Part shown: one piece after another, positions 1 through 9,539 of the stretch
How the letters are laid out: each line of letters begins with the position of its first letter
Position numbering within the stretch: position 1 is the first letter of the stretch
From: Entamoeba histolytica HM-1:IMSS
Taxonomy: Eukaryota > Evosea > Mastigamoebida > Endamoebidae
Reading direction: 5' to 3'
Assembly (NCBI RefSeq): GCF_000208925.1
Contig: NW_001915195.1
Coordinates: 1 to 15,332 of the forward strand
DNA length: 15,332 nucleotides
The notes under the pieces: generated by a model
Database searches by the model: none
The model's input: the letters and a program-made list of their open reading frames with translations, nothing else
Told to the model about the DNA's origin: nothing
Made by a program: the position numbers and the translations under genes

Positions 1-280
1 TTCATTTTATTCATAATGAATTAATTCAATGAAATAATACAAATAAATTGTTTATTTATTTCATCTTATTTCTATTTTATTCTTATTTCTTTTCTTATTT
101 ATTAAAAACACCCTCATTGGGTGTGAATATTTCAAATGAAATAAAATAAATCAACATTGAATTATGTCAATTTTTAATTCACCATTTCATTCATTGGCAG
201 ATGAACGAAATGGCTGTTCATATTCTTCATTGTTTTGTTTTTATTCTTTTTTAGTTCATTTTCATTTAATCAAGATTGAA
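1..280. other. AT-rich flank, no gene
   Basis: This stretch lies downstream of the minus-strand TLDc gene and would hold its 3' untranslated region and polyadenylation site. I see no coding sequence. A plus-strand open frame at 164-367 is antisense to and beyond the end of the TLDc gene and shows no protein features. The only structured element is the hairpin at 108-124. Confidence 0.6.
108..124. repeat. Small GC-rich hairpin downstream of the TLDc gene
   Basis: ACACCC (108-113) and GGGTGT (119-124) form a perfect 6-bp stem around a five-base loop. It is one of the few G/C runs in the first 3 kb, and lies about 160 bases past the TLDc stop codon on that gene's strand. A role in transcript end formation is only a guess. 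Confidence 0.35.
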
Positions 281-838
281 TCATTTCATTTCAATTACTA
301 TGATTCGTTTTGGTGTGAAATCATGGTTTCCACAAAGTGCATTTTCAATTCCTTTATATTCAAATGACCATGGATAACAATATGATATTGTTTTATAATT
401 TTCTTTATAAACACAAATATCTCTCCATCCAAATGAAAACAAAAGATCATCTGATTGATTAAATAAACAAAATGCACATTGTGGTCGTTTAATATCAAAT
501 TTCTTCATTCTTTCAATTCTTCCATTTGATTCTAATGAAAATAAAAATGATTTTGAATCATATATATAATCATCAACTTTATCAATTTTAGAATTAACAT
601 ATCCTCCAAATTTATTTCCTTCTGAATCTTCAATAATAATTATTATATGTTCTTTATTCTTTATTCTTTGATCAAATACTGATGTATTTTTATTCAAATT
701 AACAATATCTGAATCAAATAGTATATTGGATATTCTTCTTTCTGTCCATTCTTCTATTTGTTTAATTGTTTCTTTTGTTTTGTATATTCCTTTCGTTGTT
801 TGGTGATTTTCCTCTTTGAGAGAATGTGCAGCACCCAT
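281..838 (-). CDS. TLDc-domain protein, Entamoeba type
   Basis: An intact 185-residue protein, ATG at 836-838 and TGA at 281-283. Residues about 35-185 fit the Entamoeba style of TLDc domain. It has an ILFDSD strand near 39-44, a hydrophobic strand ending IIIEDSEGNKFGGY (67-80), KIDKVDDY (84-91), FLFSLESNGRI (98-108), a Phe/Gly/Trp-containing FSFGWRDICVY (135-144), an NALCG turn (166-170) and a closing beta strand ending VIEMK. Residues 20-35 look helical. The protein starts MGAAHS, which fits the N-myristoylation pattern (Gly2, Ser6), so membrane attachment is possible but inferred. TLDc proteins elsewhere are linked to oxidative-stress resistance and V-ATPase binding; the Entamoeba paralogues are mostly uncharacterised. 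No introns are needed. Codon use and the promoter match suggest it is live, the only such gene here. Confidence 0.88.
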   Translation of the reverse strand: MGAAHSLKEENHQTTKGIYKTKETIKQIEEWTERRISNILFDSDIVNLNKNTSVFDQRIKNKEHIIIIIEDSEGNKFGGYVNSKIDKVDDYIYDSKSFLFSLESNGRIERMKKFDIKRPQCAFCLFNQSDDLLFSFGWRDICVYKENYKTISYCYPWSFEYKGIENALCGNHDFTPKRIIVIEMK

Positions 839-890
839 TTTAATTTAATTTGATGTTTATAAGTTCAAAATATTGAAGTTTAAATAGTTA
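839..890 (-). promoter_or_regulatory. Entamoeba-like core promoter of the TLDc gene
   Basis: Reading the minus strand toward the start codon, CTATTTAAAC (887-878) matches the Entamoeba TATA-type element GTATTTAAA(G/C) at nine of ten positions. GAAC (866-863) matches the second, GAAC element. They lie roughly 40-49 and 25-28 bases upstream of the ATG, consistent with the very short 5' leaders of Entamoeba mRNAs. An A/T-rich stretch follows where the initiator would sit, but I see no exact initiator match. Confidence 0.55.
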
Positions 891-2104
891 ATCCACGTTA
901 TTAACACATCAAGTCAATCATTATTTTTATCACCTTTTATTTTAAATAAATGTTATTTTTATCATTTTTATAATAACAATAAATATATAATAATATTAAT
1001 AATATAATAATAATAAAATTATAATATTGTTATTTTCTATAATTAGTTTAGTTTATTTTTTCATTTTTTTTAATAAACAAAAAAAATTGAAGAGAAGAAA
1101 ATTCAATTTTGTTTTATTTTTATTATTTCATCGTTTGTGATTTGAATTTTCATGTTTTATCAACATTAATTCAATTAAATTAAATTAATAAAGATAATAA
1201 ATGATAAAGAAAAATAAGATAATAAAATAAGAATAAGAAATAAAAGAGAAAAGAAAAGAAATAATTATTATAAACACACATGGAATAAAAGAAATAAAAA
1301 TAAATCAAATAAAATTACATTAAATAACATAATAGAAGAAATAATCAGTACTTTAATAATTAAAATATTTAATACGAGAAATTATCAATATTGATAATAT
1401 TTTTGTTTATTGAAGATGAAATAATAAATAATTTAATCATATTTCATTCTTTTATTTTGATTATTTAACAATATTATCATCATTCATTCTAATTAATAAT
1501 CTATGAATAAATAAAAATATAATTATTGTCACTAAATAAAAATAAATAATTGTTTAATGGAAATTAAAAATTATAATAATAAATATATTTCAAAAATTAT
1601 GTAAAATTATTTATTCATTTTTTAATTCAACCATAACATTACAAATTTATTTTTATTTAATGATGTTTGAATTTCAAACTAATAAACAAAACAAATTGTC
1701 ATGTTAAATTATCGATAAATTTATTCATTTATTTTTAAATATTTTTTTATTTCCTTTTATTTCAAAAATATATATTTTTATGTAAAAATTAAATAAAAAC
1801 AACAATAATGTTTATGTAACATTCGATAAAATATTTTGTTGTTTTTCATTTAAATAAAATATAATGTGAGGAATATTTAAAAAATGTAGAATTGTAGTTA
1901 TTTATTTTAAATGAAAATGAAATGTTTTTTAATAATAAATAACTTCAATTCTTCAAATTGATAAATAAATAATTGACATGTCTAATTGTTATTTAAAATG
2001 ACTATCAACTAACAACAATCAATGAATATTAAATAAATTAAATTACTTATCCTTTGAAATATAAGTGGTTGAAAATTACATTTTGTAAATTCAAAATTAA
2101 GAAG
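891..2104. other. AT-rich intergenic DNA, no gene
   Basis: I see no coding frame of any credible length. The composition is A/T runs with few G or C. It holds a perfect 18-bp palindrome at 1381-1398 (centre CAATATTG). It also holds a two-tier hairpin: outer arms 1795-1804 and 1837-1846 (AAAAACAACA and its complement), inner arms 1807-1812 and 1818-1823. Such structures arise easily by chance in AT-rich DNA. Confidence 0.55.
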
Positions 2105-3070
2105 AATGTTTTAAAAGAAAATAATACCGCAAAATCAGAAACTAAAGAAATAAAATGAACATAATGAGAAAGTGATAAATGAGATATATTTATTATTATA
2201 TCTGTGTTACAAGACACAGCAGAATGAAAAGAATATATATGAATAAATAGTGTTGATTATACTAAATAAATTAAATTAAGGTTTAATAATTTTTAACCTA
2301 TTGTTCATGTGAGAATAATAGTGTTGATTATATTAAAAAAAGAATAAAAAGAATTTTAAATAATTAATATAGTTTTGAATTTCAATCAAGGTTTTCATAA
2401 ATAATAAAATAATGAATAAAATAATATGGAATATTTTTCCAATATCAAACATTTAAAGACATGTTTGTATCGTGTTGATTAAATGGTAATGTTCTATTCA
2501 TAAAGAAGTTCATGATGAAAAGAAGAAAACAAAAGTAGATAAATAACAACAAAAATTGTTGGAAATTTTTAATGGAATAACTGGAAAATACTCATTTCCA
2601 TTGTAATTTAATGAATCAAAATGTTTATATTGTTATTATAATACAAAAAGCTAAAATGGAATTGTAATGATGATGACAATGTTAATATTATTAACATTAA
2701 TTGATGTAGAAGAAGTTAAAAAAGAGATGCTGATTATCAGAGTAATACCGAAGAAAAAGAATAAAACATTAAACAAGAAAAGGAATAACCAAATAAATAA
2801 AAATAAAGAAATTACAACGAAATACAAGAATAAAATACATAGAAGAAATTAATTATTGTGATTTGGAAATTGAAAGAACTGAAATTAAATAAATTATTCT
2901 TTCTAAAAAATCAACAAGAAGAAGAGTATGAAAGAAATAAAACAATGAAATAAATAGAAAACAAAATTACCAAAATATTTGTGTCTGTAAAAGAAGATAT
3001 TGAATTTATTGAACATGAAGAACTAGAAAATATTTTATCAGTACTATTCATCATAAAGAAGAAATAATTA
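2105..3070 (+). pseudogene. Decayed protein-coding sequence, unrecognised
   Basis: Several consecutive stretches read as protein in the plus direction but are broken by stops and frame changes. From 2105 a polar segment contains ENNTAKSETKEIK. Around 2502-2643 one frame gives HDEKKKTKVDK, then LLEIFNGITGKYSFPL and a cysteine-containing stretch, split by TAA codons. From 2669 a second frame runs to a TAA at 3068-3070, with many TAA/TAG codons at 2760-2840. It then has a long open part (2845-3068, one TAA) including TKIFVSVKEDIEFIEHEE. Many stops sit where CAA (Gln) would fit, as expected of C-to-T decay. I do not recognise the family. The small intact frame at 2667-2852 is in another frame and is lysine-rich low complexity, so I do not call it a gene. 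Confidence 0.45.
2247..2337. repeat. Direct repeat of about 20 bp, 71 bp apart
   Basis: ATAGTGTTGATTATACTAAA at 2247-2266 recurs at 2318-2337 with one change (C to T). Between them AGGTT and AACCT can form a small hairpin (2279-2298). No function is evident; it may be a relic of local duplication inside the decayed gene. Confidence 0.5.
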
Positions 3071-3483
3071 AAAAGATAATAAATATGTATAATGATTGAA
3101 CATCATTAGAAAGATAATGATTGTATTTCTTCTGTATATTTGATGAAATAATTTAAAAACAGTAAATAAATTAAATGAATTTTTATTTAAATTTATTTTG
3201 AATAATTTAATATAAAATATGATAGTTTATATTTTAAATAAACAATAATTTAAATAAAATGAATAATAAATGAAATAATTAATTAATTTATGAAATATGA
3301 ATATTAAATAATATTTTATTCATTGAAATACAGATTATTTATCATTCTTTTTATTTCATTTTGTTTAAATTACATTATTCTCATTATTATTCATTTCATT
3401 AATTTATTAATATTTAATATTTATTTATTTGAAAGTACAACAATTAATCATTCTTTCTTATTTATTTGTTTATTTATTTGTTA
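3071..3483. other. AT-rich spacer, no gene
   Basis: Nearly pure A/T with simple runs such as repeated TTTATTTATTTG near 3460-3482. I see no coding frame, no RNA gene and no repeat shared with the rest of the window. Confidence 0.55.
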
Positions 3484-4650
3484 TTATTCTTGAGATAAGG
3501 GATTCGAGGATGGCATGTCACAGGCACCACATACAACTACAAAATATTTCTATGCTTCGAATATCTCAGTTTTCATCTGGTCATGACATGCCTTTGGTGA
3601 GATAATATCTATTCAAAACTAACTGTTTATTATTATTAATATTTATTATGAGTAGTTATTATGTAATAATATCGTTATTCATTATTAATTATAAGGATTA
3701 TTATTTATCAAGAATTATAATTTATTAAAGAAGATGCATATATTATTGTTACTGTTGCATGTACATTTGAATATAAAGATATTATCAAGGAATAATGTTT
3801 GTTTAAGTGGTATCGGAGATAAAGGTGATGAGTCATAATCATTAGATTATGGATATCCTCTCCTTAAAACAACAATATAAAGAATGAGAAATATTATATT
3901 ACTCATCAAAATCAAAATAAAAGTCGGGCAGTAACTTAAATGATGAACCATTTAAGTCGAGCATGCTTGTAAAAACAATATTTCAATAGAAATAAAGCAT
4001 TTTGAAGAAAGTGATTCGCTCACTTCTCAACATGATGAAAAACCTAAAAATAAGGTTAATCATAATTGATTTGTTTTTATGTTATTCTTCTTGAGACTGA
4101 ATGTATCACATCTGAAACACAACACAAACTATAATATAATTGATGTTTTAACACTCTCTAAGTTATTATTTGGTTATGACGATATCTTTGCATATGAAAT
4201 GTATTAGTTAATATTGCAAATTGTACATCAATTTATTAGGTGGAATATTACTTATTGTACTTTAAGAATTGATATTTAATAATAAAGAATTAAGAAATAA
4301 ATATGGAAGTATTAATCAATGAAAATGATATAGTAAAGTGTGGTTAAGACTAAAAGAAAATTAAACATAATAATATAGTGGGAATGAAATACTTTCTTCT
4401 CTCTTTCATAAATTAAATTAAAATAGAAATCAAACTAAAAGTTAAAAAGAAGAAAGAAAACAGAAATAAATTTGAGAAAACTTTAATAGGAAGAAATAAA
4501 AGAAAGAAGTGATTTTCTCATACTCATACAAAATCTTAAAGAATATGTTAAAAAAAAAGAAATTATTCTTTAAAAATAAGTTCAATGATTGGATTAATCT
4601 CTACTGATTCAGAAAGAATATATGAAAATTCTATTAACACTCAATTAACT
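3484..4650 (+). pseudogene. Decayed gene, copy 1 of a dispersed three-copy family
   Basis: A chain of protein-like segments on the plus strand, each interrupted by stops or frame changes. They are: 3492-3620 (TTTKYFYASNISVFIWS in one frame), 3725-3790 (EDAYIIVTVACTFEYKDII), 3800-3880 (CLSGIGDKGDES, SLDYGYPLLKTTI), 3970-4055 (HFEESDSLTSQHDEKPKNK), 4120-4270 (DVLTLSKLLFGYDDIFAYEM), 4287-4365 (ELRNKYGSINQ, KVWLRLKEN), 4380-4412 (NEILSSLFHKLN) and 4540-4640 (SERIYENSINTQ). The part from about 4270 on aligns with two copies near the right end of the window (14156-14532 minus; 14581-15332 plus), in DNA and in translated peptides. That is good evidence it was once coding. I do not recognise the family. 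A GKW..KVWLRLKE core faintly recalls Myb/SANT-like helices, but this is unproven. Start and exact limits are uncertain. Confidence 0.5.
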
Positions 4651-5344
4651 AATTTTTTATTTATTTCATATTATTTATCTGATATTTTAGATTTATTTAT
4701 TCATTTCTTTTTCTTTATTTATTTATTTTTATTTTATTGAACCCATTTATTTGTTGATTTAAATATTATTATTTGTCAATAAAACATTAATTTTCATTTA
4801 TTTTATTCCATATTCATTTTAAATGATATTCTTAGTTAATATTCATTACAATAATTAAATAATTTATCAATAATTGAATAAATAAAGAAGAAATAATTTA
4901 ATTATAATATAAATGAGAAATACTATTTGAACATCGTATAGTGAATAAATAATAAATTAAGAATGCATAAAAATAATGTCATTAATCATAAATCATTCAA
5001 AACATAAACACATAAAATACATTAATAACAAATAATCAAAATATAAAAGAAATTATGTATTAATAAAATACAATTAGTATCAAATACCTTTCTTCTAATT
5101 ATATTATATTTTCATTGTTGTGTAATTAAATAATAAATAATATATATTTAATTATGTAAAATTAGATTCATTCAAACAATGATAAATGAAATTTATTAAA
5201 ATAAGTGATTTAAATGTGAAATATTCAGAGATATTCAATCTTAATTTGATAAAATGTGTAAATAGTAGCATCACATGTATTTCATTCAATATTTGTATTA
5301 ATATATCATTTCGCTCAATAATCCTACTCAAAATGAATTTCTAA
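4651..5344. other. AT-rich intergenic DNA, no gene
   Basis: No coding frame or repeat shared with other parts of the window is visible. The stretch separates a plus-strand relic from a minus-strand relic and consists of A/T runs with isolated G and C. Confidence 0.5.
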
Positions 5345-5978
5345 CTATATATTATTCTTTTCTATCAATAACACATTATCTAACACATCAAACTTGATGA
5401 ATCAATACAATGAAGTTATTCTTTCATTGAATATCAATATATCCTCCATTATTTTGTACAATTGAAATTTAACAAATGATTCATCAATTAAAACACCAAC
5501 AAGACATTGTGAAAAATACTGTTTTAACTTCAATTTCATTATTTCTTGTAATTCTGTTATATTTCTTGATTTTAATAAAATGATTTTAAATAAACTCTAA
5601 ATGTAGAATCCATTTCAGTGTATATTTAATCAATTTATTTAGTATTTCCATTTAATATTATAATTATAAACATTTGAACAAAATCATCCATCACACCAAT
5701 TATTTTTATTCTCATGATTACACTGAACAATATGTTATTCTGAAATATCATGTATCTTATCATCACCATCTTTATCGATTAGTATTCTTCTTTCAATTAT
5801 TCTAATTGAACTGAATGTATAACATGAAACAAATTTCAATTCTTCTCTAATTAGTGTTATTTTTCTTTCTTTTCTTATTTCAACTGATTCTGTTGATTGG
5901 ATATTCATTTAATTAACTTCTCTTCTTCTTCACCAATTATTTTAATTTTAACATATTAATATATTTGTCATTCATCAT
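5345..5978 (-). pseudogene. Decayed protein-coding sequence, unrecognised, cysteine-containing
   Basis: Reading from an ATG at 5976-5978 on the minus strand, a short frame (INMLKLKIIGEEEEKLIK) ends at a TGA. A shifted frame opens at an ATG at 5906-5908 and runs 57 codons to a TAA at 5735-5737, including SVEIRKERKITLIREELKF and ILIDKDGDDKIHDISE. The same frame continues past the stop into CNHENKNNWCDG, which has closely spaced Cys/His. After more shifts, 5405-5580 reads as ITELQEIMKLKLKQYFSQC and LIDESFVKFQLYKIMEDIL. This frame passes one TGA where Trp would fit and ends at a TAG at 5345-5347. The residue mix is that of a real protein, but the frame is broken at least four times. The open frame just upstream (5996-6205) may be an earlier part: its second half, ESLKRMSLFNRILYLFVI, looks coding, its first half is T-run low complexity. 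Confidence 0.48.
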
Positions 5979-6119
5979 ATCAGAAAATAGTCAATCTATA
6001 GATAATTTAAATGTTTCTCTTCTATTGAAATAACAAACAAATATAATATTCTATTGAATAATGACATTCTTTTTAGTGACTCAACTGTCATGAAATGTTT
6101 ATTTTGGGACACGAAAATT

Positions 6120-6225
6120 AGCAAAGAAAAAATGCATCTAAATAATTTACAAAAAAAGAAAAAAGATGCAAAAAAAAAATAATTTGCATCCATAGAATAT
6201 TCCATTTATTATATTTTGCTCCTAA
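6120..6225 (-). other. Short segment with repeated GCAAA motifs, like 12557-12937
   Basis: The strand pair carries several copies of TTTGCATC/GATGCAAA (for example around 6130-6137, 6165-6173 and 6183-6190) and a GGAGCAAAA at about 6214-6222 on the minus strand. The same words recur in the pentapeptide-like remnant at 12557-12937. It may be a small fragment of the same repeat-coding family, but T runs make this uncertain. Confidence 0.25.
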
Positions 6226-7019
6226 AATAAAAATAAAAAAATATGATAAATATACAATCTGTATATATTTATGTTTATATTTTATAATCATTTATATTTA
6301 TTTTGTATGAAATATTAATGAAATAAATGATTTGATTATTCATATTTCTTTTTATTCTTTTTATTCTTTTATTTATATGTTATTTATCTATCGTATTTTT
6401 ATATATTTATTTTTATATTTATTTCTCTGTTTATATTATTTATATCATTGTATTCTTCTTATTATCTATATATTATTATATTATTATATTATTCTTATTT
6501 AATTATTTTTATGTTTATATTATTTAGATTTTCTTATTGTTATTCTTTTCTATTTAGATGTATTTTTTTATTCATCTTTATCATTTTTATGTTATTATCA
6601 TTTATATCTATTTTCATTTTATATTTATTCTCTTTTGTTTTATATTAATATTAAATTTATCTTTTATACTTTGATTTTATTATTATATCATTGATTATCA
6701 TTTCTCGTTTTATTTATCATTTATTCTTATTATTCTTTTGTTTTATATTCTATATCATATATTCATATCATTTTCATTTATATTTTATCACTTATTATAT
6801 GTTATAATAGCATAACACATATGATTGAATATATAATAAATATCATAATGAAGTTATACATATAAATAATAAACATAAAAAAGAGTAAAATATTTTTCAT
6901 TAATAAAATATTGTTAATCATTTTACATCATTAAATTAGACACTTTTATTGAATATTTCTAATTTTTACAATAAAAATAAACTTTTTATTTCTTCTTTTC
7001 ATATTTTATTACATCTTTG
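6226..7019 (+). other. T-rich low-complexity DNA, left flank of the LINE
   Basis: The plus strand is dominated by TTTATT, TTCTT and TATAT words. An open frame at 6448-6648 translates only to Phe/Ile/Leu/Tyr and Ser, the typical product of T-rich DNA, and is not called. LINEs of this group tend to insert in T-rich DNA, so this could be the pre-insertion target environment. Confidence 0.5.
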
Positions 7020-7111
7020 TGTTTTATTATTTTTATATTCTTCTTCTACTTTCTTTTTATTCTTTTATATCTTTATATTCTTTTATATTATTTGGTTTTG
7101 ATCCTTTTCCA

Positions 7112-8611
7112 ATGCAGGAAATACAACAAATTTTAATGCCATGGCTATTGTGTAAAACCTTAGAGTCTTGTAAAGAAAAGCAAACAAAACATAGAAATCC
7201 AAGGTTATACAATAAAAAAAGAAATGTCAATAGCAATAAATGGCATAACAATTATAATAATAAAGGTAAACGATACACCAAGGAAAAAGGGTTTAGAAGA
7301 CGAAAGACACAAAGAAAAACAAATAAAAAACAAGGTAAATACAATAATAATAAAGATTATACAAATAACAAATACAAATGGCTAACAATAAATGAGATAC
7401 AAGAAAGAATAAAAAAAATAACAAGTGAATGGAAAGAAGGAGAATATGAAGAAATACTTAAAAAATATGAAGGTAAGAAGAAAAAATGGTATGATATCCT
7501 CCAAGAAGTATATTCAATTAAAAAGAAAAAGATAATGGAAAAAACTAAAGAAGAGTTTAAAGAAAAAACAAAAGATTGGGAAGAAAAAGACATTAAGGCT
7601 ATAGAAGCAGAAATTAAAAACAAAAACCCAATTAAAGAAATGAATGAAAGATGTAAAATAGCAAGAATAATAAATGAAACAGAAAGTATAATGAAAATAC
7701 AAGAAGAAACAAAAAATAAAGAAGAAAAGATAGAAGAAGAAAAAGAAAAAGAAGAAATAATTGCTCTGAAAAATCAAATTACTGAATTACAAGGAAAACT
7801 TAAAGAATTAAGTATGAAAAGAATGGAAGAAGAACAAGCCATCTCAGAAGAAATGATGAGAAAAGCAAAAGAAATAGTTAGGAAAGAATTTGAAGAAGAA
7901 ATTACAGAAATGAAAACACAAATTAAAAAGATTCAAACGAATTATGAAGAAATGAAGAAAGAAAATGAAAAATTAGAAGAAGAAAACTTAAAACTACGAG
8001 GAAAAATAAACGAGATAGAAGGAAAGAAAATCACAGAAGTAAATAATAAAGAAGAAAAAATCCGAAGCATCCAAGCTAATAAAAAGAAGATTGAAAAAGA
8101 AAATGAAGAAATGAAAGAAGAAATTGAAAAGTTGAAAAAGAGAAACAAAACGCTAGAACAAAATGCAAACACACTAGAAAAGAAAATTGAAATGATAGAG
8201 GAAAATACTAAAGAATTAAAGAAAGAAATAAGAGATAAAGAAAAACAAATCTCTGAATATCAAGAAATTGCAATTAAAAACCAATAAATTGCAGAAAGAA
8301 CAAGAGAAGAATTAGACAACACACAAAAAGAAAATGAAGCACAAAAACAAATAATATCAAAACAACAAGATGATATTGAAAATTTTATTTCACAGAAGGA
8401 ACTAGAGAAGAAGAAAACGATGACACTTGTGATAAATACACAACCAGTACTGAGGAAAACATCATCAGGAACAATGGAGATGAACGAAACTACTCCTATG
8501 AAAAAGACAGTAGTGGAAATCGAAGAGGAAAGCAAAGCACTGATTGTCAAAAAACAAGAGATGATAATCAGACAAGAAATACAACAGAAGGAGAAATCAA
8601 ATTTTAATTGA
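7112..8611 (+). pseudogene. LINE ORF1 protein (coiled-coil, nucleic-acid-binding type), one premature stop
   Basis: The first ATG in the open frame is at 7112; sequence before it is open but T-rich and begins without ATG. The frame runs 391 codons to TAA at 8285-8287, then continues in the same frame to TGA at 8609-8611, giving 499 codons if the TAA is read through. From memory, EhLINE1 ORF1 is close to 500 residues, so the TAA (probably from CAA, in the context IAIKNQ-stop-IAERTREEL) is a single nonsense change. Residues about 21-88 are very basic and Asn-rich (KKRNVNSNKWHNN, GFRRRKTQRKTNKKQ). Residues about 139-391 and beyond are Glu/Lys heptad-rich, a long coiled coil suited to ORF1p multimerisation. 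Known LINE ORF1 proteins bind RNA as chaperones; that role is inferred. The last 75 codons before the stop are also open in another frame (8380-8607). Confidence 0.75.
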
Positions 8612-9539
8612 AGTGATGTATTGTTTTGCAATTAATTGGTTGAATAAGAAATTATATAAGAAATTAAGATGGGAACAAATTGAAAGTATAATAAAAATGA
8701 TAAACATCAATGTCAATAATGAAAAAGAATATATTAAATATATTAAAATATCACATAAAATAAAAGAAAGCACTAAACGGTACATTAAATTGAAAGTAAA
8801 TGATATAATAGAAGGAAGAGTAGAGTGTGATTCAATAATAAAAAACATCATATTAAAGAATAACTCTACAGAAATTGATGAAGAATACCTTAACACTCTC
8901 ATCAATAAAGTGAAAGAAATGAAAGTAGAAAAATGTGCAAACATTAATTACTACTGGAAAAGAAAAGAAGCTGACTGATTAATAATGGAAATTAATAATA
9001 GATGGATATGGTCAGGAAGCAGAATGGATTATCTGCAAGATGATATGAAGAGGATTTCAATGGTTATGCATCTTTATCTCCAAAATAAAATAATAAGAGA
9101 TAAATTTGATGAAATAAAAGAAATCCTAAAGAAAATAAATAGACTAGAAGATTTGGTCAAGGGAAGGAAATGGTACAGAATAAAGTGCATCATGAAATTA
9201 AAAGAAAATGATGAAGAAGGAATAAAAGTCAAAGCACTAGAAAGAATAAAATACCTAAAATATATGATGAGAATGATCAAAGAAAGAATTAAATTTAATA
9301 AGGAAGAAAGGGTCAGAATCAATACAAATAAAATCATGTTTGATTCTAACAAGAAAATTAGAATAAGGAAGAAAGACCCAAAAAATGAAATATACCCAAA
9401 TAACGATATTACTTTAGAATATTGGAAATCGTTATATGAAACACAGGTGAAATTAAATAAAGATAATTGGAAAATAAAACAAATCACCTTGTGGAATGAA
9501 AGATATAGAAATTATGATAGTGTCATTATAACAATAAAT

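Noticed and set aside
2760..2840. Alternative genetic code with TAA/TAG read as Gln, or TGA as Trp in the LINE
   Set aside because: The intact TLDc gene uses normal Gln and Trp codons and ends in TGA. The LINE keeps more than 20 TGG codons and also has frameshifts, so ordinary decay explains the stops.
3499..3512. B-box-like GATTCGA as a hint of a tRNA or tRNA-derived SINE
   Set aside because: No A box at the right distance, no cloverleaf on either strand and no T-run terminator.
3484..3610. Minus-strand peptide with VCGACDMPSSNP resembling part of an Entamoeba kinase
   Set aside because: The plus strand gives an equally protein-like frame, and the kinase resemblance rests on a few residues only.
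3815..3863. Possible hammerhead-like ribozyme: GATGAG beside a hairpin (CATAATC/GATTATG) and GGAGA/TCTCC closing stem
   Set aside because: The invariant core is incomplete: the C before UGAUGA is missing and the GAAA segment reads GATA. The same bases fit a coding relic (GIGDKGDES, LDYGYPLL).
3934..3957. 9-bp hairpin ACTTAAATG/CATTTAAGT
   Set aside because: A/T-rich stem inside a decayed coding region; such hairpins occur by chance here and there is no second line of support.
6448..6648. 66-codon plus-strand open frame looking like membrane segments
   Set aside because: Translation of T-rich simple sequence; no charged residues, no loops and no neighbours to support it.
7019..7111. Extension of ORF1 upstream to 7019 as a hydrophobic signal sequence
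   Set aside because: The codon at 7019 is GTG, not ATG, and the stretch is T-rich low complexity; the first ATG is at 7112.
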